A DNA stretch of 6,389 nucleotides from Gemmatimonadaceae bacterium. Lineage in GTDB: Bacteria; Gemmatimonadota; Gemmatimonadetes; Gemmatimonadales; Gemmatimonadaceae. The notes under the pieces were generated by a model. That model was not told the DNA's origin and ran no database searches. It saw nothing but the letters and a program-made list of their open reading frames with translations. The stretch is from the NCBI GenBank assembly GCA_013816695.1, contig JACDDZ010000101.1, positions 1 to 6,389 of the forward strand, in the 5' to 3' direction. Position numbers and translations under genes: made by a program. Of this stretch, positions 1 through 5,481 are shown piece after piece. Within the stretch, counting starts at the first letter, position 1. Every line of letters begins with the position of its first letter.

Positions 1-492
1 GGCGCGTACAACACGAACGCGAAGATGAATCCGCCGCTCCGCACCCAGGAAGATGTCGAGGCGCTGCGCGTGGCCGTGAAGGATGGCACGATCGATCTCA
101 TCGCTACCGATCACGCACCGCATCATTATGATGAAAAGGAGCGCGAATTTGCGGACGCCCCAAATGGCATTGTGGGACTCGAGACTGCACTCGCCGTATC
201 CATTCACAGCCTTGTCCAACCGGGCCACATCACATACAGTACCCTCGTCGATCGCATGTCCTGCACGCCCGCCCGGCTGTTCAATCTCCCGGGCGGCTCA
301 CTGCAGCGAGGCACTGCAGCCGACATAACGATTGTCGATCCGGACATGGAATGGACTGTCGATCCCGCTGCGTTCCTTTCCAAGGGCCGGAATACACCGT
401 ACGCAGGAATGAAGCTGAAGGGCAGGGCCGTTTGCACAATCGTAGGCGGATCGGTGGTCTTTAAGCTTTCTGAAGCCAGACGCGGCAGCTGA
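1..492 (+). CDS. pyrC: Dihydroorotase, class I, C-terminal part (5' end outside window)
   Basis: Dihydroorotase reversibly cyclises N-carbamoyl-aspartate to dihydroorotate, the third step of de novo pyrimidine synthesis, in the cytoplasm. The frame is open from the first base and gives 163 residues, against roughly 430 for a full enzyme, so about the last third is present. Seen: NTNAKMNPPLR (residues 4-14), then ATDHAPHH (35-42). In this family the Asp of the latter motif (D37 here) is the catalytic, metal-associated acid. GIVGLETAL follows, and then the class I tail with the NTPYAGMKLKG segment and the final TIVGG strand of the small beta domain. The absence of a stop upstream and the strong class I motifs make the assignment secure. 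It ends in TGA at 490-492. Upstream neighbours such as pyrB are common in other genomes but cannot be seen here. No truncation or damage is visible within the part shown. Confidence 0.95.
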   Translation, partial: GAYNTNAKMNPPLRTQEDVEALRVAVKDGTIDLIATDHAPHHYDEKEREFADAPNGIVGLETALAVSIHSLVQPGHITYSTLVDRMSCTPARLFNLPGGSLQRGTAADITIVDPDMEWTVDPAAFLSKGRNTPYAGMKLKGRAVCTIVGGSVVFKLSEARRGS

Positions 493-499
493 TGACCGC

Positions 500-506
500 G
501 AGGGGA
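500..506 (+). promoter_or_regulatory. Ribosome binding site of the zinc-ribbon gene
   Basis: The purine-rich GAGGGGA lies 6 nt before the ATG at 513 and supports that start. The same 20-nt gap holds a tiny reading frame. An ATG at 492-494 shares one base with the pyrC stop, and its TGA at 510-512 directly abuts the ATG at 513. Ribosomes leaving pyrC could therefore re-initiate, so coupled expression with pyrC is plausible. Confidence 0.6.
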
Positions 507-512
507 AACTGA

Positions 513-1256
513 ATGTCGAAGCGAAATAAAACACTGGAGACGCTACGAGGCCTGCTCGCCGAACGCCAGCAGTTCGAGCAGTGGCTCGCGGCACTGGCAC
601 TCAAGCGACCGGATACTCCCGGGCAGGTCTACATGCGAGTGCATCAGGACTACCAGTCGCGACTGGATGGCGTGTTGGATCGCCTTCAGTCCCATACTGA
701 GGACCTGCAGGGCTCGATGTCGGAGCTTGGAACGCAGCTCGCTGAAGTTACCGCGCGTGAGAACTCGAGGCGTGAAGCGCAGCAGGAAGCAGAGCTGCGC
801 GCGGCCGTGGGTGAATACTCCGCCGACCAATGGACTCAGATGAGCCGCGAAGGCGAAACCGAGATCACGAAGCTGTCGCAGGAGCGCAGCGGAATCGAGT
901 CGCAGCTGGCCGAGCTGTCTGGAATTCTCGAGTTGACACAGGGTCGTATGCAAATGGCCGACAGCCTCATTCAGCCGCCGAACACGTACGCCGAAGGCCG
1001 AACAATAGCAGAGCCCCCAGCACCGATCGAGGTTCCACCCAAGGTTTACGCTCCACCCGAGATCGAGGCACCACCCAAGGTAGAGGAACTGCGCGAGATC
1101 GCTCAGGCACCGCTGCCTGCCGAAACGTCGAAAAGCAGAACCGCTCCCATTCGACCAGAGTCGGAGAAGACCCTAAAATGTCAGGAGTGCGGGTCATCCA
1201 ATTATCCGACTGAATGGTATTGCGAGAAATGCGGATCGGAGCTCGCAACGCTCTAG
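513..1256 (+). CDS. Uncharacterised coiled-coil protein with proline-rich linker and C-terminal zinc ribbon
   Basis: I do not recognise this 247-residue protein as a named family. Three parts are visible. Residues 1 to about 155 are Glu/Gln/Arg/Leu-rich, and about 38-104 and 110-155 look helical and coiled-coil-like. Residues about 160-205 are proline-rich and contain three PP(K/E)(V/I) hexapeptides (175-192). The C-terminus is a compact zinc ribbon with CxxC pairs at C223/C226 and C237/C240, a knuckle arrangement typical of rubredoxin-like or double-zinc-ribbon folds. No signal peptide or membrane segment is seen, so it is probably cytoplasmic. The start is the ATG at 513, with a good Shine-Dalgarno sequence 6 nt upstream and an in-frame TGA immediately before it. 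It lies 20 nt behind pyrC and ends just before a terminator, so it is probably the last gene of the pyrC transcript. The coiled coil suggests oligomerisation and the ribbon suggests binding to protein or nucleic acid. Both roles are inference. Confidence 0.82.
   Translation: MSKRNKTLETLRGLLAERQQFEQWLAALALKRPDTPGQVYMRVHQDYQSRLDGVLDRLQSHTEDLQGSMSELGTQLAEVTARENSRREAQQEAELRAAVGEYSADQWTQMSREGETEITKLSQERSGIESQLAELSGILELTQGRMQMADSLIQPPNTYAEGRTIAEPPAPIEVPPKVYAPPEIEAPPKVEELREIAQAPLPAETSKSRTAPIRPESEKTLKCQECGSSNYPTEWYCEKCGSELATL
1035..1088 (+). repeat. Three 18-bp tandem repeat units inside the zinc-ribbon gene
   Basis: Three adjacent 18-bp units start at 1035, 1053 and 1071, each beginning CCACCC. Units 1 and 3 share CCACCCAAGGT exactly; unit 2 has CCACCCGAGAT. 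They encode the hexapeptides PPKVYA, PPEIEA and PPKVEE (residues 175-192). A degenerate copy, PAPIEV, precedes them at 1017-1034. They form the flexible linker between the helical part and the zinc ribbon. The unit length is a multiple of three, so gain or loss of units would keep the frame. Confidence 0.8.
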
Positions 1257-1260
1257 AAAC

Positions 1261-1291
1261 AAAAAGGACGCCCTTTTGAGGCGTCCTTTTT
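1261..1291. terminator. Bidirectional intrinsic terminator between convergent genes
   Basis: A perfect 12-bp inverted repeat, AAAAAGGACGCC (1261-1272) and GGCGTCCTTTTT (1280-1291), is separated by a 7-nt loop (1273-1279). Its GC core is flanked by an A tract on the left and a T tract on the right. Read on the plus strand it ends the pyrC/zinc-ribbon transcript, starting 4 nt after that stop codon. Read on the minus strand it ends rpsT, whose stop codon is 16 nt away. The convergent arrangement fits this dual use. Confidence 0.92.
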
Positions 1292-1307
1292 CCTGAATCC
1301 GGAAAGC

Positions 1308-1535
1308 TTACTTGGCGAGCCGACTCTTGTGTCTGGCTGCTGTGTTCCTGTGAATCAGGCCCTTTCTAGCGGCACGATCCAGGAGCTGAACCGCCGTCGA
1401 ACGCTCGTCTGAGCCATTGGTTGCGGCCATACCCTTTTTGAGGGCAGTACGAAGAGTCGAGCGCTGAGCGCGGTTCCGCGCCATCGCAGCACGGGATTTC
1501 CGCATGTTCTTTTTAGCGGAAGCAATGTTCGGCAC
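1308..1535 (-). CDS. rpsT: 30S ribosomal protein S20
   Basis: S20 is a primary 16S rRNA-binding protein of the small subunit, a three-helix bundle that helps 30S assembly. The 75-residue product is strongly basic. It has the family's opening MPNIxSAKK, the basic helix around residues 10-35, and the conserved KGLIHxNxAARHKSRL near the C-terminus (59-73). It is shorter than the usual 80-90 residues. Compared with E. coli S20 from memory, the connection before the third helix is shorter and the tail ends soon after the RHK motif. The start codon is GTG (1535-1533), fixed by a GGAG eight bases upstream and by the conserved second to fourth residues. E. coli rpsT also uses a non-AUG start and is autoregulated, so similar control is possible but not shown here. 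It is monocistronic, convergent with the zinc-ribbon gene and divergent from the M50 peptidase gene. Confidence 0.96.
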   Translation of the reverse strand: MPNIASAKKNMRKSRAAMARNRAQRSTLRTALKKGMAATNGSDERSTAVQLLDRAARKGLIHRNTAARHKSRLAK

Positions 1536-1543
1536 TAATTATT

Positions 1544-1548
1544 CTCCA
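1544..1548 (-). promoter_or_regulatory. Ribosome binding site of rpsT
   Basis: On the minus strand TGGAG (1548-1544) lies 8 nt before the GTG start at 1535. It supports that non-ATG start, since no in-frame ATG would preserve the conserved N-terminus. Confidence 0.75.
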
Positions 1549-1560
1549 AAAGTTGAAACG

Positions 1561-1603
1561 CTTATAGCCTATAAACTTAGCGGTAAAACAGGGCTAAAGT
1601 CAA
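1561..1603 (-). promoter_or_regulatory. Candidate rpsT promoter region
   Basis: On the minus strand TTGACT (1603-1598) matches five of six bases of the sigma-70 -35 consensus. The best-spaced -10 candidate is the weak TAAGTT (1579-1574, 18-nt spacer). A second possible pair is TTTACC (1587-1582) with TATAAG (1566-1561) and a short 15-nt spacer. Either would give a short leader before the Shine-Dalgarno sequence. rpsT needs its own promoter because the neighbouring gene on its 5' side is divergent, but which pair is used cannot be decided from the sequence. Confidence 0.35.
1562..1574. repeat. 13-bp AT-rich palindrome in the rpsT leader/promoter region
   Basis: TTATAG and CTATAA are inverted around a single central C (1568). 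A one-base loop cannot form a stable RNA hairpin, so if it is functional it would act as a DNA site. It overlaps the TATAAG -10 candidate of rpsT. A promoter-overlapping operator or simply an AT-rich promoter core are both possible. Confidence 0.4.
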
Positions 1604-1616
1604 TTGCGCGAGCGCT

Positions 1617-1644
1617 TTGAGGTGCGCCTCCGTGATTGTATGTT
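1617..1644 (+). promoter_or_regulatory. Candidate promoter for the M50-scpA-scpB block
   Basis: TTGAGG (1617-1622) and TATGTT (1639-1644) are separated by 16 nt and each match four of six bases of the sigma-70 consensus. The predicted transcription start, near 1651, would leave about 30 nt before the TTG start at 1682. Some promoter is expected here because this is the head of a run of co-directional genes with rpsT pointing away. The match is modest. Confidence 0.35.
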
Positions 1645-1681
1645 GTAACCGTAGTCGTGCGGACCATTTTCCAGCGGGCAA

Positions 1682-2365
1682 TTGGACAAAACTCAGCTTT
1701 TTCTACTCGTAGCCCCGGTACTGCTCTTTTCCATGGTCGCCCATGAGTACGCGCACGGCTATGCCGCCCTCCGGAACGGCGATCCTACTGCCTACCAGCT
1801 GGGCCGCCTGACCTGGAATCCGATCAAGCATATTGACCCGTTCATGACGATCCTGCTGCCGATCCTCACCTTTTTTGGCGGGGGATTCATCTTTGGCGGA
1901 GCCAAGCCGGTCCCCGTGAATCCGCGGAATTTCACGAACTACAAGCGCGGCGACATCATGGTCTCATTGGCCGGAATTGTCACTAATCTCGCAATTGCGA
2001 TCCTCTTCGTTCCACTGATTGCATTCATCGGACTCATAGGACGCCAGTTTCCCGCTGCCAATGAGAGCCTGTTCCTCGTTCAGCTGATGTTCCGCTACGG
2101 GATCTACATCAATCTCCTGCTTGCGATGTTCAACCTGCTCCCGATTCCGCCGCTGGACGGGTCGCACGTGGCCAAGTACATCCTGCCGCCGGCATGGGCA
2201 CTCTCATACCAGCGCATCGGCCGCTACGGGATGCTGCTCCTCATCGCGATGCTTACCTTCGGGCGTCCGGTCCTGAACTTCTGGCTCTCCCCTGTATGGG
2301 CGCTCTCGAATGCGGCTGACTCGCTCCTCAGCCCGTTCTTTCTGCGGAGCCAGTGGACAGCGTAA
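1682..2365 (+). CDS. Site-2 protease (M50) family integral membrane metallopeptidase
   Basis: Predicted zinc intramembrane protease of 227 residues, the compact form of the M50 family without a PDZ domain. Seen: HEYAH (21-25), the HExxH zinc motif with E22 as general base, set in the first hydrophobic helix; a second motif NLLPIPPLDG (151-160), whose D159 would be the third zinc ligand; and SLAGIVTN (95-102), matching the family's conserved Gly/Asn segment. Further hydrophobic stretches lie at about 52-73, 93-120, 130-152 and 168-200. The start is TTG at 1682. It is the only usable start after the in-frame stop at 1652-1654, and the next ATG (1733) would remove most of the first membrane helix just before HEYAH. 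No clear Shine-Dalgarno sequence precedes it. It overlaps scpA by 13 nt, a neighbourhood seen in many bacteria. The physiological substrate is unknown. Confidence 0.92.
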   Translation: MDKTQLFLLVAPVLLFSMVAHEYAHGYAALRNGDPTAYQLGRLTWNPIKHIDPFMTILLPILTFFGGGFIFGGAKPVPVNPRNFTNYKRGDIMVSLAGIVTNLAIAILFVPLIAFIGLIGRQFPAANESLFLVQLMFRYGIYINLLLAMFNLLPIPPLDGSHVAKYILPPAWALSYQRIGRYGMLLLIAMLTFGRPVLNFWLSPVWALSNAADSLLSPFFLRSQWTA

Positions 2366-3099
2366 CGAACGGAACTTCGGGCACAGAATCGGCGTTCGTC
2401 GTCGAGCTTACCCATTTCTCCGGCCCGCTCGACCTGCTGCTCTCGCTTATTCGCGATGAGCAGATCGACATCTATGACATTCCCGTCGCGCGTATCGCCG
2501 AACAGTTTCTGGAGCGCATCAAGCACCTGAAACTGGACGAGGCGGCCGACTATCTCGAGATGGCTGCGCGTCTCGTGCGCATCAAGGCGCAGATGCTGCT
2601 CCCGCGCCGCGAGGGCGACGACGCGTGGGAAGATCCGCGCGCCGAGCTTGTTCGCAGGCTGCTCGAATATCAGCAGGTGCGCGAAGTTGTCGACCTTCTC
2701 GAGCAGAGGAACGAGCTGCGCAGAAACCGTTTTGCCCGCGCATTCATTCCACAGCAGCTTCCGGTTTCATCTGCAAATCGCCCGTTGGCACTTTCACTGG
2801 GTGAATTATTCGCTGCAGTTGACCGCGTACTGCGTGTCGCGAAACAGCCGACGCTGCATGAAGTCGTTCCGCGCGCAATCGATGTCGATGGCGCGATCGG
2901 AACCATTCGCGCAATCCTCGAACTTCGTGGTCGCGCGCGCTGGAACGAAGTCATCTCGGCCGATGCGGAGCCGTGGCAGGTATTATCACTCTTGCTCGCG
3001 TTACTCGAGCTCGCCAAAGCCGGCGAGCTGAAGCTCGCACAGCCGCGGGCATTCTCCAACGTTGAAATCACTCGTGACGTCCCTGGCGAAGCTGCTTGA
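2353..3099 (+). CDS. scpA: Segregation and condensation protein A (ScpA kleisin)
   Basis: ScpA is the kleisin subunit of the bacterial SMC-ScpAB complex. It bridges the SMC ATPase heads and recruits ScpB, helping compact and separate replicated chromosomes. The 248-residue length is normal. Seen: the family N-terminus FSGPLDLLLSLI (22-33) followed by the IDIYDIPVARIAEQF segment; the helix DYLEMAARLVRIKAQMLLPR, which in the family contacts the SMC neck; and a C-terminal winged-helix region from about 165 to 240. The start is GTG at 2353, the only candidate after the in-frame TGA at 2317-2319. A GGAG lies only 3 nt before it, so initiation probably depends on translation of the overlapping peptidase gene. 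It ends in TGA at 3097-3099, inside scpB. SMC itself is not in this window. Confidence 0.95.
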   Translation: MDSVTNGTSGTESAFVVELTHFSGPLDLLLSLIRDEQIDIYDIPVARIAEQFLERIKHLKLDEAADYLEMAARLVRIKAQMLLPRREGDDAWEDPRAELVRRLLEYQQVREVVDLLEQRNELRRNRFARAFIPQQLPVSSANRPLALSLGELFAAVDRVLRVAKQPTLHEVVPRAIDVDGAIGTIRAILELRGRARWNEVISADAEPWQVLSLLLALLELAKAGELKLAQPRAFSNVEITRDVPGEAA

Positions 3100-3649
3100 A
3101 GCCGCGCTCTTTGCGAGCGCACACCCGATCATGGTCGACGATCTCGTCAACCTCGCCAACGACAAGGAAGTCGGCGAGGTGGAAGTCCTGGCTGCCCTCA
3201 GAGACCTTAAAGAGCACTATGACGCCGACGAGCATGGCATCGAGCTGATTGAAGTCGCAGGCGGCTGGCAGATCCTTTCGCGCGCCGAATACACTGAAGC
3301 CATCGAGCGCGCCCAACTCGCCGCCCGGCCCCAGAGACTTTCGGCCGCGGCACTCGAAACACTCGCAATAATCGCCTACCGCCAGCCAATCGGACGCGCC
3401 GAGATCGAGGAAATTCGTGGAGTGGGTGCGGGTGCAATCCTCAAGTCTTTGCATGAGCGCGAGCTCATCGAAGTGACGGGCCGCGCTGAAGGCCTTGGGC
3501 GCCCGCTACTATATGGAACCACGCCGCTCTTTCTCGAGCAGTTCGCACTGAGGCATCTTGAGGAGCTTCCAAGGTCTGACGAGCTTGCCATCGCCCTTCG
3601 TGATCCGCGCGGGTCCGAGTCTGGCCAGTCCTCCGACATAAACGGGTAG
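3062..3649 (+). CDS. scpB: Segregation and condensation protein B (ScpB)
   Basis: ScpB dimerises and binds the middle of ScpA in the SMC-ScpAB complex. The 195-residue product shows the two winged-helix domains of the family. The first opens with LLEAALFASAHPI (11-23). The second carries the signature LETLAIIAYRQPIGRAEI (98-115), then IRGVGAGAILKSL and the GRPLLYGTTPLFLEQF strand/helix. The start is uncertain. TTG at 3062 gives the longest frame and a 38-nt overlap with scpA; GTG at 3074 would remove four residues and give a 26-nt overlap. Neither has a good Shine-Dalgarno sequence, and homology begins around residue 8, so it does not decide. The overlap points to translational coupling with scpA, which suits subunits of one complex. 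The C-terminal tail after about 175 is Ser/Asp-rich and probably disordered. Confidence 0.94.
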   Translation: MKSLVTSLAKLLEAALFASAHPIMVDDLVNLANDKEVGEVEVLAALRDLKEHYDADEHGIELIEVAGGWQILSRAEYTEAIERAQLAARPQRLSAAALETLAIIAYRQPIGRAEIEEIRGVGAGAILKSLHERELIEVTGRAEGLGRPLLYGTTPLFLEQFALRHLEELPRSDELAIALRDPRGSESGQSSDING

Positions 3650-3740
3650 CAGACCTTCAAGCTTCGTTTTCTTCGATATCTCGCCGCCGCAGGTGGCCAA
3701 TGCTTTGCCCAAGTTCGCCAGTAACGGTTAGCTTCGGTAC
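3650..3740 (+). other. scpB-rluB intergenic gap
   Basis: This 91-nt stretch breaks an otherwise tightly packed gene run. I see no convincing terminator hairpin, promoter pair or Shine-Dalgarno sequence. A short palindrome, TAACGGTTA (3722-3730), is the only symmetry noted. The downstream reading frame is closed by TAG at 3729-3731, so rluB cannot begin earlier. The gap could be a transcribed leader of rluB or hold a weak promoter. Confidence 0.5.
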
Positions 3741-4478
3741 ATGTCTGAACCAATGCGCATCCAGCGCGCCCTCGCCAGAGCAGGAATCGCATCGCGACGC
3801 GGTGCCGAAGTCCTGGTCGAGGAAGGACGTGTAAAGGTCAACGGTGTACAGGCGCAGATCGGCCAATCTGTGGACCCCACAACTGACCGCATCGAGGTAG
3901 ACGGAAAGCCCATCGCGACCCGGTCCGAAACAAAAACTGTCTGGGTCGTCCTCAACAAACCGCCTGGCGTTCTCACAACAAAGTCCGATCCAGGCGGCAG
4001 GAAGACTGTCTTCGACTACGTCGAAAATGTGCCCGGGCTCACTTACGTCGGACGTCTCGATTTCATGACAGAGGGTGTCCTCCTGTTTACAAATGATGGA
4101 GACGCCGTCGACGCTCTCACACACCCGCGCAACGAGGTCGACCGCACTTACGTCGCCACAGTGCGCGGACCGGGTCCGGAAGCTGTAAAGAGTGCGAGGC
4201 GGGGGATCAAGTTGGAGGATGGCATGGTATTTCCCAAAAGCATCGAGGCTCATCGCGTTTCGCGCGGGCTTTGGGAGCTCGAGATCACGATCGCTGAAGG
4301 CCGGAATCGCGAAGTAAGGCGCATGTGCGAAGCGCTCGGACTCGAAGTTGAGCGGCTGGTCAGGACGCAGTTCGGTCCTGTGAAGCTAGGCGCACTCGAG
4401 CCTGGAAAGACCCGTGCGCTCAACCGCAAGGAAAGCGACATGATTGCAGGCATCGCCAAGGCAGCTGGCAGGAGATAG
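3741..4478 (+). CDS. rluB: RsuA/RluB-family 23S rRNA pseudouridine synthase
   Basis: Converts a specific uridine of rRNA to pseudouridine. The RluB assignment, which in E. coli modifies U2605 of 23S rRNA, rests on similarity and on the scpAB-rluB order common in bacteria. The 245-residue product has an N-terminal S4 RNA-binding domain (about 5-60: QRALARAGIASRR followed by EGRVKVNG). The catalytic domain starts at VVLNKPPGVLTT (69-80) and contains GRLDFMTEGVLLFTNDG (104-120), with D107 as the catalytic Asp. A later conserved segment is EGRNREVRRM. The start is either ATG 3741 or ATG 3753 (residue 5); the S4 homology fits both and neither has a clear ribosome site. It is 28 nt upstream of moxR and probably co-transcribed with it. 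Confidence 0.92.
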   Translation: MSEPMRIQRALARAGIASRRGAEVLVEEGRVKVNGVQAQIGQSVDPTTDRIEVDGKPIATRSETKTVWVVLNKPPGVLTTKSDPGGRKTVFDYVENVPGLTYVGRLDFMTEGVLLFTNDGDAVDALTHPRNEVDRTYVATVRGPGPEAVKSARRGIKLEDGMVFPKSIEAHRVSRGLWELEITIAEGRNREVRRMCEALGLEVERLVRTQFGPVKLGALEPGKTRALNRKESDMIAGIAKAAGRR

Positions 4479-4493
4479 TCGGACCCCTATTCA

Positions 4494-4500
4494 AAGAGGA
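4494..4500 (+). promoter_or_regulatory. Ribosome binding site that sets the moxR start
   Basis: AAGAGGA lies 6 nt before the GTG at 4507, the best Shine-Dalgarno match in the window. It argues for that start rather than the upstream in-frame TTG at 4444, which would lie inside rluB and add 21 residues with no family resemblance. Confidence 0.8.
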
Positions 4501-4506
4501 ATTCCC

Positions 4507-5481
4507 GTGGGAACTCAGGTCGCGCCGGCAGCAGACACAGCGCTAATTCATGACGTTGTCGCCCAGGTAGAGAAGCGAATCGTTGGACAGACCTACATGG
4601 TCGAGCGACTTCTCATCAGCATCCTCACGGGTGGACACGTCCTCCTCGAAGGCGTTCCAGGTCTTGCAAAGACTCTCACTGTGCGCACTCTCGCCGAGAC
4701 AATCAGCACAACCTTTCAGCGAATCCAGTTCACACCCGATCTTCTGCCCGCCGATATCACTGGAACGCAGATATACGACCAGTCCACAAGTCAGTTCAGT
4801 GTAAAAAAGGGACCGATCTTCGCCAATATCATTCTCGCCGACGAAATCAACCGTGCGCCGGCCAAGGTGCAGGCCGCTCTCCTCGAAGCGATGCAGGAAA
4901 AACAGGTTACTATCGGCGGAACTACTTACCCGCTCGAGGAACCGTTCCTCGTCCTGGCCACACAGAATCCAATTGAGCAGGAGGGAACTTATCCTCTCCC
5001 AGAAGCGCAGGTCGATCGCTTCATGCTCAAGCTGCACGTCGGCTATCCCACGCGCGACGAGGAGAAGGAAATTCTCCGGCGCATGGCCAGCGGCCACAAG
5101 ATCGAAGTCAATCACGTTGCCTCGCCGAAGGCGATCATGGAAGCGCGAGCCCGCATTGCGGATCTCTACATGGACGAACGCATCATCGATTACATAGTGA
5201 ACATCGTCCAGGCAACGCGCACCCCTGAGGCCGCAGGACTCAAGGATCTGGTGCCGCTCATCGAATTCGGTGCGAGTCCGCGCGCAACACTGTCGCTCGC
5301 GCAGGCATCACGCGCGCACGCCTTCCTGCGCGGCAGGGGCTACGTCTCACCGGATGACGTAAAGGCAATTGCGCCTGACGTGCTCCGGCATCGTGTGCTG
5401 CGCACCTATGAAGCTGAGGCCGAAGAGGTTTCCAGCGACCAGATCGTCGGTCGCGTTCTGGACGCGATACCGGCGCCGTGA
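4507..5481 (+). CDS. moxR: MoxR-family AAA+ ATPase
   Basis: MoxR ATPases are cytoplasmic AAA+ proteins thought to act as chaperones or activators that mature partner complexes, usually with von Willebrand A proteins encoded next door. From the GTG start the product has 324 residues, normal for the family. Seen: VGQ near the N-terminus; Walker A GVPGLAKT (49-56, K55); the Walker B end ADEINRAP (111-118, D112/E113); QAALLEAMQE; the sensor-1 region ATQNPIEQEGTYPLPEAQVDRF (from 151, N154), whose DRF Arg (about 171) is the likely arginine finger; and the C-terminal GASPRATLSL lid segment with the sensor-2 Arg. The GTG at 4507 is chosen because of its strong ribosome site. It overlaps the DUF58 gene by 4 nt, so the two are probably translationally coupled. 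The client protein cannot be inferred from this window. Confidence 0.94.
   Translation: MGTQVAPAADTALIHDVVAQVEKRIVGQTYMVERLLISILTGGHVLLEGVPGLAKTLTVRTLAETISTTFQRIQFTPDLLPADITGTQIYDQSTSQFSVKKGPIFANIILADEINRAPAKVQAALLEAMQEKQVTIGGTTYPLEEPFLVLATQNPIEQEGTYPLPEAQVDRFMLKLHVGYPTRDEEKEILRRMASGHKIEVNHVASPKAIMEARARIADLYMDERIIDYIVNIVQATRTPEAAGLKDLVPLIEFGASPRATLSLAQASRAHAFLRGRGYVSPDDVKAIAPDVLRHRVLRTYEAEAEEVSSDQIVGRVLDAIPAP

Noticed and set aside
830..1213. 127-codon plus-strand frame inside the zinc-ribbon gene
   Set aside because: The Arg/Thr-rich repeat-like product arises from the proline-rich tandem repeat read out of frame; the overlapping frame has the CxxC ribbon and a ribosome site.
1598..1620. 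Imperfect inverted repeat TCAATTGCGC / GCGCTTTGA upstream of the divergent promoters
   Set aside because: The arms match only with a bulge and much of the symmetry is low-complexity GCGC, so it is too weak to call an operator.
3657..4253. 198-codon minus-strand open frame over the scpB-rluB gap and rluB
   Set aside because: It mirrors the rluB coding frame and has no recognisable domain; rluB has clear catalytic motifs on the other strand.
4444..4506. Upstream TTG start for the MoxR gene
   Set aside because: The added 21 residues overlap the rluB 3' end and lack family similarity, while the GTG at 4507 has a near-ideal Shine-Dalgarno sequence.
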